Positions 41,851 through 49,220 of a stretch of DNA of 57,191 bases are shown here, piece by piece. This stretch comes from Pseudobdellovibrionaceae bacterium (GTDB lineage: Bacteria; Bdellovibrionota; Bdellovibrionia; Bdellovibrionales; UBA1609), in NCBI GenBank assembly GCA_025354795.1, contig JANXMF010000163.1, positions 1 through 57,191 on the forward strand, read 5' to 3'. The notes beneath the pieces were generated by a model that saw only the letters and a list, made by a program, of their open reading frames with translations, was not told where the DNA came from and ran no database searches. The position numbers and the translations under genes were made by a program. Position 1 is the first letter of the stretch; every line of letters begins with the position of its first letter.

Positions 41851-41991
41851 GTGCAGGACCTGCAAGTTGTGGACGCGGGTCCCACCGGAATCGTACTGGC
41901 GCTGTGGCTGAAATGGCTCGGCATCCGCTTTCGCATCATCAATAAAGTGTTGGAACCGGGCACGCTTTTGCGGCTCCACGGCCGGGCCTGA
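41851..41991 (+). pseudogene. Relic of an FAD-dependent mono-oxygenase (N-terminal fragment)
   Basis: An open frame of 46 codons (GTG at 41851, TGA at 41989-41991) reads LQVVDAGPTGIVLALWLKWL then IRFRIINKVLEPGT. This is the N-terminal FAD-binding strand-loop-helix of the PheA/TfdB-type aromatic hydroxylases, whose usual form is VVGAGPTGLxLA...LGxxxRIIDKxxEPGT; the first Gly is Asp here. A complete enzyme would run to about 500 residues; nothing further follows, and the next gene begins on the other strand 34 bases on. It is a decayed gene end or a fragment left by a rearrangement. Confidence 0.7.
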
Positions 41992-42024
41992 AAATTTACA
42001 AAACTATTTGCGCTTGCGCTTTGC

Positions 42025-43188
42025 TCAGACGTAGGAACCGCTCTTGATTTTCTCAACAATGACTTTTTCAAGAATCTGCGGGTCTTTCGGATCCACGCTA
42101 AACACCGCCTGCTGTTCGCAACGTTTCTTTTCGCGCACTAACCAATGCAGAATCTCCGCGAGCCGTCGATTCTTCTTGTCTTGAAAAAATGGATCATTCT
42201 CTAGCGCGTCCTTGGCCTTTTTAAGCGAGCGGTTTTCCGCCACGTCTTTTTCGTTAACGCTGTAGCACATCAGATCGTATTTCTTCACATCCTCGGGGAG
42301 AACTCCCAAGAACTTCACGTCGGGCGCGCTAAAATCCGAGTTGCGAATCAGGCTGGCGGCCGAGCCCGCCTTGAGCGTGCGGAAGATATTTTGCAAAGTG
42401 TACGCGTCCAGATCGCCATAAAAATACATCGGTATCTTGAGCTGATCTTGAATGGTCTTACACCAACCGCGCACACCATTGGACGGGACACCTTGAGCAC
42501 CCATGATGATGCAGCTGTGACGAAGGTGCATGCCATTGGCAACCAGGGTGTTGGCGGTACCTTCGGACTCGATAATCAGACAAAATTCGATTTTGCCCTT
42601 TTTAGGTTTCAGACGAAACTGCTGTGGCTTATTTTTAGGCTGAAACGGTGAAGTTCCAAGTGAACCCAAGTCAACGTTGGCGGTAGTGCCGTCAGAAAGA
42701 GTTTCGGTGACCACTAGATTTTTAGAATAGGTCTGGCCGCCGCGATCGTTGGCAAAGCAGTTCATCTCCTCGCGATAGACTTCGAGCATGTCGCAAATAA
42801 AATCGATGATCGCGTCACTCTCGGGTTGATCGTCAAAATCCAAAGGTTTATTGAAGGCGTTCGAGCGCACCAAACCTTTTGATATATAGTACAATTCACG
42901 TTTAGTGTTGACCGCGCCCGACTTGAGATTGCCAAGCATAACCTCGAGCATGAAAATGGTGCGCGCCATTTTTTGCACCGACGAAACATTGAGTTCCGTT
43001 TTGACCACTTTGTCGCCGGCGGTGAGAAAGCCTACCTTGGAACTATAGAAGGAATTGTCGAGCGTGCACTTGACAGCTTCGAGCACCGGACGCTTGGCTT
43101 TTTCCAGATCCCCAAGCATGGTGTTGCACAGGATCTTCGCTTCTTTTTCAATATCCTTAGTCAGTTCACGAATGCGAATCTTAGGCAT
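42025..43188 (-). CDS. top6A: DNA topoisomerase VI subunit A
   Basis: 387 residues, the Spo11/Top6A family. A winged-helix domain with the catalytic Tyr in NTKRELYYISK (Y100/Y101) and a Toprim domain with the Mg-binding Glu in CLIIESEGTANTL and the D-x-D in MYFYGDLDAYTL. It makes transient double-strand breaks by covalent attachment to 5' DNA ends; it needs Top6B and ATP. Topo VI is typical of archaea and plants and occurs only patchily in bacteria, which normally have gyrase and topo IV. It is the second gene, 9 bases after top6B. Confidence 0.92.
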   Translation of the reverse strand: MPKIRIRELTKDIEKEAKILCNTMLGDLEKAKRPVLEAVKCTLDNSFYSSKVGFLTAGDKVVKTELNVSSVQKMARTIFMLEVMLGNLKSGAVNTKRELYYISKGLVRSNAFNKPLDFDDQPESDAIIDFICDMLEVYREEMNCFANDRGGQTYSKNLVVTETLSDGTTANVDLGSLGTSPFQPKNKPQQFRLKPKKGKIEFCLIIESEGTANTLVANGMHLRHSCIIMGAQGVPSNGVRGWCKTIQDQLKIPMYFYGDLDAYTLQNIFRTLKAGSAASLIRNSDFSAPDVKFLGVLPEDVKKYDLMCYSVNEKDVAENRSLKKAKDALENDPFFQDKKNRRLAEILHWLVREKKRCEQQAVFSVDPKDPQILEKVIVEKIKSGSYV

Positions 43189-43197
43189 AGCTACCTC

Positions 43198-44997
43198 TTA
43201 CTTCCTTTTGGTCGTGCCCGCCGCTTTTTTAGTCGTACCGGCGGTTTTTTTGGTGGCCCTCTTGGTCGTGCCTTTGGGCGCCTCTTCGACAGCCTCAAGC
43301 TCCGCGGCGGCCTCTTCCTGTGGGCGTCCCTCTTCCGCCGGCGGGGCTTCCGCCTCTTCATCTTCCATACCGAATTTCTGGCGTTCCTTGTCCTTCAATT
43401 GTTTGAGCTGGGAAGTGGCCTTGTCGAGTTCGGCCTCGGCAGAACTCGCATCGCGACCGAGAAGTTTTTTAAGTCCTTCTTCAGCTTTGGTTTCGCGCGC
43501 TTTGGGCGCGCCTACGATGCGCGCCAGACCCGCGACCAAAATCGGTCCGAATTTTTCTATATGTTGAATCTTGCGCTCGAGATCGGCGGCCTTATCCTCG
43601 GCGCGGATATGGCGCGACATCTTTTGCCCGGCTTGCATCAGCGAACGGCGAATCTCTTCAACCAAGTCTTCACTGCCATCAATGGTTTCTTTGGACGCGT
43701 TCTTAAATTTAATAAACGGCGAGGTCACACTGACCGCAAACACATACGGCCCGATGGGCAAACTGTCTTTGGGTTGATTCAGCCCATAAGAACGCCAATT
43801 GACGGACTCCACCGAGCGCGTGATGGCGCAAGCGCCTTTGTCAAATTGCAACGGCACTCGATTGGCAAAACGCAGCAGCTGCACTTGATTGTCATTTTCC
43901 GATGGTCGATCTCTAAAGCGCGCGATGGCGACTTCGACCACAACCGGTTTGAAATCGCAGATGCGCGGTCTGCGGGTGACCACACTGAAAAAATCCACTT
44001 CGCCCAAACGTTGAATACTTTTTGACAAACCCTCTTCGCCCACCGTCAGCACCGAGCGGGTTGATGGCGCCACTAATTCCACCTCATGCAGCGCTTGATA
44101 GATTTTTTTGTAATCCGCCTCAGAGATCGCGGTGAGATTTTTGCTGAACATGGCCTTTGGCACACCTTTTTTCGAAAGCTCCTTTAAAGTGGCGTCGCTG
44201 ATGCGCGAAAAACCCTTCTTTAAAAAATTCTCGAGCGATATTTTGCCAAACAGCCCGGCGTGTGTCATGAACTCCCCGAGCTTCATCGTATGCGGATGCG
44301 GCAGCGTCGCGGGCGGAATATCAGGGACGTTGCTAGCCACCCGCGGAACCACGTGCTCATCTTGATCGACCAGCTTGTAGGTGATCGACATGTGCGGGTT
44401 CACAAGCGTAGTGCCTTCGAGATAGGTGAGCAGGCCGCCGTCGCCGTTGAGTACGATGCGCCCGTCAATGCGAAAATCCACCCGTAGGCCGTGGGGTTTG
44501 TCCCACTCCACGCTTTCTTTATTCTTGACCACGCCGCGGTTGGCTTTGATGTCGACGTCGATAATCGCACTCACGGCCTTGCGCATGCCTTTGGTTTTAC
44601 TGAGCACGCGCACGCCCGAAGCATTGGTGAGCTGCGCCCACGTGGTCGCCGCTGAAATTCCAATACCTTGTTGACCGCGCGAGCAGCGGCCGCGGCCAAA
44701 TTTACTAGAGGCCAAATATTCGCCAAAAACCTTGGCAAGGTCGTCGGCTTCAAGACCCGGACCATTGTCCTCAACGATGATTTGCACCAGGTCCGTGTTG
44801 CGTGATGCGCCCGGTCCCATTTTTTGAATGCTAATCTCGATATCGGGCAAAATTTCGTTTTCTTCGCAAGCATCCAAGGAATTGTCGACCGCTTCTTTGA
44901 GCGTGGTTAGCACAGCTTTTGAGGGTGAAGAAAAACCGACCTGCTGAAGGTTCTTGGCGAAATATTCCGCGGTGCTACTTGAGGTAATCTTGGACAC
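43198..44997 (-). CDS. top6B: DNA topoisomerase VI subunit B with basic C-terminal tail
   Basis: 599 residues. GHKL ATPase: N-box LKEAVDNSLDACEE (35-46), G1 VEDNGPGLE (75-83), the SSKFGRGRCSRGQQGIGISAA G2/lid (98-117), then the H2TH insert (LGEFMTHAGLFGKISLEN) and transducer (VNWRSYGLNQPKDS). It clamps DNA on ATP binding and drives strand passage by Top6A. The last 57 residues, absent from archaeal Top6B (about 530), are an acidic Pro/Ala/Glu stretch followed by a basic histone H1-like tail with three GTTK units. Start: GTG 44997, with GGGAG 8 bases upstream. Confidence 0.93.
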   Translation of the reverse strand: MSKITSSSTAEYFAKNLQQVGFSSPSKAVLTTLKEAVDNSLDACEENEILPDIEISIQKMGPGASRNTDLVQIIVEDNGPGLEADDLAKVFGEYLASSKFGRGRCSRGQQGIGISAATTWAQLTNASGVRVLSKTKGMRKAVSAIIDVDIKANRGVVKNKESVEWDKPHGLRVDFRIDGRIVLNGDGGLLTYLEGTTLVNPHMSITYKLVDQDEHVVPRVASNVPDIPPATLPHPHTMKLGEFMTHAGLFGKISLENFLKKGFSRISDATLKELSKKGVPKAMFSKNLTAISEADYKKIYQALHEVELVAPSTRSVLTVGEEGLSKSIQRLGEVDFFSVVTRRPRICDFKPVVVEVAIARFRDRPSENDNQVQLLRFANRVPLQFDKGACAITRSVESVNWRSYGLNQPKDSLPIGPYVFAVSVTSPFIKFKNASKETIDGSEDLVEEIRRSLMQAGQKMSRHIRAEDKAADLERKIQHIEKFGPILVAGLARIVGAPKARETKAEEGLKKLLGRDASSAEAELDKATSQLKQLKDKERQKFGMEDEEAEAPPAEEGRPQEEAAAELEAVEEAPKGTTKRATKKTAGTTKKAAGTTKRK

Positions 44998-45066
44998 GCC
45001 GTTTGCTCCCGTTGCTTTCCCAAGTTAGACAAAGATTGTTTTCAGTCGGACCTGGAATAAAACCGC

Positions 45067-45357
45067 TCACTTAAGTGAGCTTAACCGAAGTTCCGCGACT
45101 GTCAGGTTTTTTTTGCGAGAATTACACTCTTTGCAAGAGACGACAATATTTTTTTTGTGACTTCGACCGCCGCGCGAGAGCGGAATCAGATGATCCATAG
45201 TGAGTTGCTCACGCGCGATTTTTTTCTCGCAGTGATAGCAGATCCCCCGCCCCAGCTGCTGCTTCCACCACGATGACGCCCGGAAAATGCGAGCCTTGGC
45301 GCGTTCCCGCCGGACTTCCGCTTCATCCACCGTCTCGATATATTCATAGGGTTGCAT
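45067..45357 (-). CDS. HNH endonuclease
   Basis: 96 residues. A zinc-containing HNH nuclease: C40-YH-C43, the LTMDHLIPLSRGG metal-binding His (D55 H56), N70 and C75-KE-C78-N79. The N-terminal 35 residues are helical and basic. HNH proteins of this size act as homing or restriction nucleases, or in DNA repair; the partner is unknown. It stops 69 bases before top6B on the same strand and could share its transcript; a link to topo VI is an inference from position only. Confidence 0.85.
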   Translation of the reverse strand: MQPYEYIETVDEAEVRRERAKARIFRASSWWKQQLGRGICYHCEKKIAREQLTMDHLIPLSRGGRSHKKNIVVSCKECNSRKKNLTVAELRLSSLK

Positions 45358-45433
45358 TGCCCGGAGTTATAACGCCTATAGTCATCGGCGTCAATGAGAA
45401 GAATTTTTGCCAAATACGCGCTATGACGTGGAT

Positions 45434-45661
45434 ATGTCACCACAGGAAATCAAAGCCAGGCTTGAAACTGCCTTCCCCGGCGACCCGGTGGATGTGCGCG
45501 ATATGACCGGAACCGAAGACCACTACGAGGTCATGGTGACCTCGGCGACTTTTGCCGGCATGACCCGCATGGAGCAACATCAAAAAGTGATGGCTCCGTT
45601 TCAAGCGGAGTTGAAGACCGGGGAAGTGCACGCCTTAACTATCCGCACACGGGAGAATTAA
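45434..45661 (+). CDS. BolA-family protein
   Basis: 75 residues from ATG 45434. MSPQEIKARLETAFPGDPVD, DHYEVMVTSATFAGMTRMEQHQKVMAP and VHALTIRTRE follow the BolA fold (about 75-100 residues). BolA-like proteins bind [2Fe-2S] clusters together with a monothiol glutaredoxin. It is followed after 2 bases by that glutaredoxin, the standard pairing. A start at 45407 is in frame but unsupported. Confidence 0.92.
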   Translation: MSPQEIKARLETAFPGDPVDVRDMTGTEDHYEVMVTSATFAGMTRMEQHQKVMAPFQAELKTGEVHALTIRTREN

Positions 45662-45663
45662 AA

Positions 45664-46005
45664 ATGGACACCGCAACCAAAACCAAAATTGAATCCTTGC
45701 TCGCGCAGAATCGCGTAGTTTTGTTTATGAAAGGCAACGCCAACTTTCCCCAGTGCGGATTTTCCGCCCGCGCGGTGGCGATCCTAAAGGAACTCGGAAC
45801 AAAGTTTTCAACAGTCGATGTTTTGGAAGACGAAGAGATCCGCACCGGAATTAAGGAGTTCGGCAATTGGCCGACGATCCCGCAACTCTACATCGATAAA
45901 AAACTGGTGGGCGGAAGTGACATCATGATGGAGATGTACGAGGCGGGGGAGTTGAAGGAAATCTTGGCGGCACCCGGTTCCCTTTCCACCATCACCGCAC
46001 CTTAA
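45664..46005 (+). CDS. grxD: Monothiol glutaredoxin (Grx4/GrxD type)
   Basis: 113 residues, with the CGFS active site (C31-G-F-S) in NFPQCGFSARAVAIL, plus WPTIPQLYIDKKLVGGSDIM. It carries and delivers [2Fe-2S] clusters and works with BolA. GGAG lies 8 bases before the ATG. The end AAPGSLSTITAP is a short extension. Part of a bolA-grxD operon. Confidence 0.95.
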   Translation: MDTATKTKIESLLAQNRVVLFMKGNANFPQCGFSARAVAILKELGTKFSTVDVLEDEEIRTGIKEFGNWPTIPQLYIDKKLVGGSDIMMEMYEAGELKEILAAPGSLSTITAP

Positions 46006-46070
46006 AGGCACCGGACCACCGGCTCATCACCACCGCGTGCAGTAGCCTTAAATGTTCCGGCCAAGTCACC

Positions 46071-46496
46071 TCAGTAAAACACGCTCTCTACAAAAATGCC
46101 GGCCGCGGCCGGCGCTATTGAGGGCAGTGCCATTTCCCCAGCGAGCGGCGCGGTGAATTCGGAGGATGTGACGTCTGGGAATTCTAGTCGGCTCTTGCCG
46201 GCTTGCAAAAACAGGGCAAAGTCACGATCACCGCGCAAGGGTAACGCGAATGAGCGATTGCCCAGGTTCTTTCGGTCCTGCTGAAGGCCCTCACTCTCAC
46301 TCGAATAGATATAGTAGTATTTTTCTAGTTTAGTCAGCGGGTTACGACTGGACTCGTCGCAAACCCACAGTCCTCGTTGCGAAAAGGAAGTTCGCATTTG
46401 TTGCTCGACTTGCGGGTCACGGCCGGCAGCACCCAATAGCGTCTGGACATCAAGATCTTCCAATTTAACGGGGTTCACCCGCACGGACAACAACAT
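46071..46496 (-). CDS. Unknown protein (141 residues)
   Basis: 141 residues with no signal peptide or membrane segment. It is mixed, with a central KYYYIYSSESEGLQQ motif and a Pro/Ala-rich C-terminus. I recognise no family. The ATG lies 24 bases from the divergent thioesterase start and has no clear ribosome binding site on its strand, so the exact start is uncertain. It could also be a chance frame; composition is acceptable. Confidence 0.45.
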   Translation of the reverse strand: MLLSVRVNPVKLEDLDVQTLLGAAGRDPQVEQQMRTSFSQRGLWVCDESSRNPLTKLEKYYYIYSSESEGLQQDRKNLGNRSFALPLRGDRDFALFLQAGKSRLEFPDVTSSEFTAPLAGEMALPSIAPAAAGIFVESVFY

Positions 46497-46519
46497 GGTG
46501 AGGCGCAGGAGGAGAGACA

Positions 46520-47137
46520 GTGGAAAAAACCAGAGCGAGCAGCACCGTCATCAATCACAAGATCATAGCGGGCGAACATCTGAATCCCAATGGCACTTTG
46601 TTTGGTGGTTACCTAATGTCCTGGATGGATGAAGTGGCCTTTATGCGCGCCCGGCGATTCACCGGGCGCCCGACTTGTGTGACGGTAAATATTGACAACA
46701 TTACATTTCGCACGCCAATTCGCCTGGGCGAGCATATTGTTTTGACGGCAATTATTAACCACGTGGGACAAAGATCCATGGAAATTGAAGTTTCCGTCGC
46801 GTGTGAAGACCCACTCACCCACGAATTGAAACACACCAATAACGCTCATCTCACTTTTGTTTGCCTCGATGAGAAAATGAAAGCATTGCGAGTGCCAACA
46901 CTTATCTTGGAGTCGGGCGAAGACTATTTGCGCAATCGCGAATCACGCTTACGCATACGGATACGGCGGCGATTCAACGGCTTTCTCCTCAAACGCAAAA
47001 TTAGCGCTGAACGGGACGCCCAAAACGAATCCAAGCGCATTCGCTGGTTCAAAGACACTGTCGCCTATAGGTTGAACCGGCTCGCCTCCAGAGTTGGATT
47101 CTCGGTCACACGATCCACCAACGCTTTAGGCGGCTAA
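46520..47137 (+). CDS. Acyl-CoA thioesterase, hotdog fold
   Basis: 205 residues. HLNPNGTLFGGYLMSWMDEVAFMRARRFTGRPTCVTVNIDNITF is the hotdog acyl-CoA thioesterase core (4HBT/YciA-BACH type), with the N..G..FGG.LM.W.D.. motif and F..P...G substrate loop. It hydrolyses acyl-CoA. The C-terminal 70 residues are unusual, Arg/Lys-rich (NRESRLRIRIRRRFNGFL), not part of the hotdog fold. GTG start at 46520 behind AGGAGG. Confidence 0.88.
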   Translation: MEKTRASSTVINHKIIAGEHLNPNGTLFGGYLMSWMDEVAFMRARRFTGRPTCVTVNIDNITFRTPIRLGEHIVLTAIINHVGQRSMEIEVSVACEDPLTHELKHTNNAHLTFVCLDEKMKALRVPTLILESGEDYLRNRESRLRIRIRRRFNGFLLKRKISAERDAQNESKRIRWFKDTVAYRLNRLASRVGFSVTRSTNALGG

Positions 47138-47159
47138 GCCTAAGGCCGCGCCCTTAAGT

Positions 47160-47717
47160 TCAATTGGATAGAGAGGTGGCACATTTTCCAAGAAAGTTCG
47201 GCAGGTTTTTCGCAAGCTCGCTGTGAGCGAGAATGACGGCGGAGGCGAGGCTCCGGAACGGGTCATCGACCATCTCCACGAACGTGCGCGGAAGTTCGGT
47301 GTAAGAGAACGGACCCTCGTCAAGACGGTAGATATACAACCAGTCTTTTTTAGCCATTTTATCCCAAAAACCGTTGTCGTCGAGATGTGTGTAATTTCGC
47401 ACGACGTTGACCACCACTTCAGAGAGGTACGCGCGCTGGGCTGCCAACGCAAAGTGATGACCATCGACCACATACACAGTGCCTCCGGGACCAAGGATGA
47501 CGTCTACAGGATCCGACATGAGGTAGGTCTCGAGATCGCGGGCATTCAAGCCCCCAATGCGTTTCTGTTTGCGTTCGACTTCGCGAAGACCAACGGCAAA
47601 CTGCGTGGGTCGAAGGTCACTCAAGGCCATTTTGCAAACTTGACCGACATCTCTACATGCTGGGTTGGCGCAGATGGGGGAGGCGAGGACGGACAGGAAG
47701 GAAATAATTTTAATCAT
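47160..47717 (-). CDS. Secreted ParB/Srx-fold protein (ParBc_2 type)
   Basis: 185 residues. Signal peptide (MIKIISFLSVLASPICANPA) followed by a ParB/sulfiredoxin-fold domain: LRPTQFAVGLREVERKQKRI, VYVVDGHHFALAA and RTFVEMVDDPFRSLASAV. The VDGHH motif is the usual active-site region of ParBc_2 proteins, whose function is unknown. The last 20 residues do not match the usual family end, so a small frameshift near 47170-47200 is possible. Confidence 0.7.
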   Translation of the reverse strand: MIKIISFLSVLASPICANPACRDVGQVCKMALSDLRPTQFAVGLREVERKQKRIGGLNARDLETYLMSDPVDVILGPGGTVYVVDGHHFALAAQRAYLSEVVVNVVRNYTHLDDNGFWDKMAKKDWLYIYRLDEGPFSYTELPRTFVEMVDDPFRSLASAVILAHSELAKNLPNFLGKCATSLSN

Positions 47718-47817
47718 AGCAGAATGCGTCCTTGTCAGTCCTTAGAATAACAAAGACGGCATGGAAAAAGAGTCAGCGTTTGGTTAGGTACCCAGCTCCC
47801 CTTCCAACCCTACACGC

Positions 47818-48003
47818 TCACTCATCCGCAAACGGCTGATAATTCAACAAAGAATAAAACGCACAATACCCCCACGAACCCGTAGCCAAAAAATAAACCC
47901 CGAAATAAGCCCACGTTGGCCCGCCCGCGAAGCCCCACGCCATCATGAAAACCCCGAAAAAAAAGCGCAGCAAGCGATCCCAAATTCGAACGTTTTTCTT
48001 CAT
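47818..48003 (-). CDS. DUF2892 membrane protein
   Basis: 61 residues from ATG 48003 with two membrane helices (LLRFFFGVFMMAWGFAGG and AYFGVYFLATGSWGYCAFY). It matches the YgaP-like inner-membrane DUF2892 domain (WDRLLRxxxG, CAFYSLLNYQP). Function unknown. The start is chosen to match the family; a longer frame to 48093 has no supported upstream site. Confidence 0.72.
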   Translation of the reverse strand: MKKNVRIWDRLLRFFFGVFMMAWGFAGGPTWAYFGVYFLATGSWGYCAFYSLLNYQPFADE

Positions 48004-48096
48004 TGCAAAAGCATAACCTAGACCTGCCCAGAAGTTCAACATTTTCACCGCACTTTCCATGGCCGCACAGTCCAGAATCCCCTCGCGGCGCACCCA

Positions 48097-48126
48097 TTCA
48101 AAGCCGCGATTTTACGCCGATATATA
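48097..48126 (+). promoter_or_regulatory. Sigma-70-type promoter candidate for the phosphorelay operon
   Basis: TTCAAA (48097-48102) and TATATA (48121-48126) are 18 bases apart. Transcription would start near 48133, about 15 bases before the GTG start. Confidence 0.4.
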
Positions 48127-48147
48127 TAGACTACCCGGGGGGTGAAA

Positions 48148-48855
48148 GTGGCTCGCATATTGGTGGTCGACGACGATCCTGATATCTTAAAAATGGCGGA
48201 GCAAATCTTGTTCGCGGCTGGACATTCGGTCTTTGTAGCCGAGGACGCCCTGCGTGGCATTGAATGGCTAAACAAAATTGATTTTGATCTGCTGATCTCC
48301 GACGCCACCATGCCCCACTACTCGGGCTTCGACTTAATCAATACCGTTCGCAACAATCCCAAGTATAGCGAAATGAGCATTGCCATGCTCACCGGTCTGC
48401 GCGACCGCAAGGATGTTGAGCGCGCGGTAAAGGTCGGCGTCGACGACTACATCGTCAAGCCCCTCGACCCCATTCTTCTGGTGAGCAAAGTCAACGCCTT
48501 GTTTGAAAAGCGCAGCCCGCGCAAATATCCGAGCATCCGACTATCGCCGATGCAAGGCAAGGCCACGCTCACGCACAATATCGTGCTCGAGAGCATTTCT
48601 GAACTGGGTGTGACCATTCTGACGGAAGAGGCTCCCAAAGTCGGACAAACGCTTGAAGTGGGCGCGCAGTTCTTTAAGGAGCTTGAACTTGAAGTGCCGC
48701 TATTTAAAGTCAGCCATGTCGAGCAAGATCAGACCACCCGCCATTTCCGCTCGCAGCTGATTTTTCTGGGTGCCCATGAATCCATGTTACAGAAAATTCG
48801 CAAATGGCTTTACTCCCACGGCGGCACTTACAATAAACGCAGCGAGGCTTCGTGA
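48148..48855 (+). CDS. Response regulator with C-terminal PilZ-like domain
   Basis: 235 residues from GTG 48148 (GGGGGG five bases upstream; an in-frame GTG at 48142 abuts it). The receiver (1-115) has D52 in LLISDATMP, T in MLTGL and K in IVKPLDP. The C-terminal domain (about 125-225; HNIVLESISELGVTILTEE, LEVGAQFFKELELEVPLFKV) has PilZ-like strands but lacks the RxxxR motif, so c-di-GMP binding is doubtful. First of four phosphorelay genes; TGATG-type overlap with the next. Confidence 0.8.
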   Translation: MARILVVDDDPDILKMAEQILFAAGHSVFVAEDALRGIEWLNKIDFDLLISDATMPHYSGFDLINTVRNNPKYSEMSIAMLTGLRDRKDVERAVKVGVDDYIVKPLDPILLVSKVNALFEKRSPRKYPSIRLSPMQGKATLTHNIVLESISELGVTILTEEAPKVGQTLEVGAQFFKELELEVPLFKVSHVEQDQTTRHFRSQLIFLGAHESMLQKIRKWLYSHGGTYNKRSEAS

Positions 48856-49220
48856 TGCGCATTCTACTCGCGGAGGACGATCCCAACATTTCCATCATTG
48901 CCAAACTCTCGCTGGAAAAGCTCGGGGGCTTTGAAGTCACCGCGGTCAATGATGGCGAGCAGGCTCTCGCCGCGGCACTGACGCAGCTTTATGATCTGAT
49001 CCTCCTCGATGAAATGATGCCAAAGATGAATGGCCTTAAGGTTTGCCAGGAGTATAAAAGCCGTTGCCCGGCGCCGCGTCCGGTAATTTTTTTGAGCGCG
49101 AAGTCGCAAGAAGCGGATCTGCGCGAGTTCACCGAAAACGGCGTGGGGTTTATTAGCAAGCCCTTTGATCCCACTCAACTTGCGACCCAAATCGAAGCCA
49201 TTTTGGCGAGTGCCGCATGA
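48855..49220 (+). CDS. Single-domain response regulator (receiver)
   Basis: 121 residues. A free-standing receiver: MRILLAEDDPNISI, D52 in LILLDEMMPKMNG, S in FLSAK and K in ISKPFDP. With no output domain it would serve as a phosphate shuttle or sink in the relay. ATG at 48855 overlaps the upstream stop; a GTG at 48852 is also possible. The stop overlaps the histidine kinase start (ATGA). Confidence 0.9.
   Translation: MRILLAEDDPNISIIAKLSLEKLGGFEVTAVNDGEQALAAALTQLYDLILLDEMMPKMNGLKVCQEYKSRCPAPRPVIFLSAKSQEADLREFTENGVGFISKPFDPTQLATQIEAILASAA

Noticed and set aside
43055-43567. Ser-rich plus-strand frame of 170 codons
   Set aside because: Antisense of the Lys/Ala-rich Top6B tail; no ribosome binding site.
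42973-44025. Long plus-strand frame (350 codons) over top6A/top6B
   Set aside because: Shadow of two certain genes on the other strand; composition is typical of antisense to GC-rich coding sequence.
47126-47494. Minus-strand frame overlapping the ParB-like gene
   Set aside because: Out of frame with the signal-peptide gene and without family similarity; only the possible frameshift at the 3' end is worth checking.
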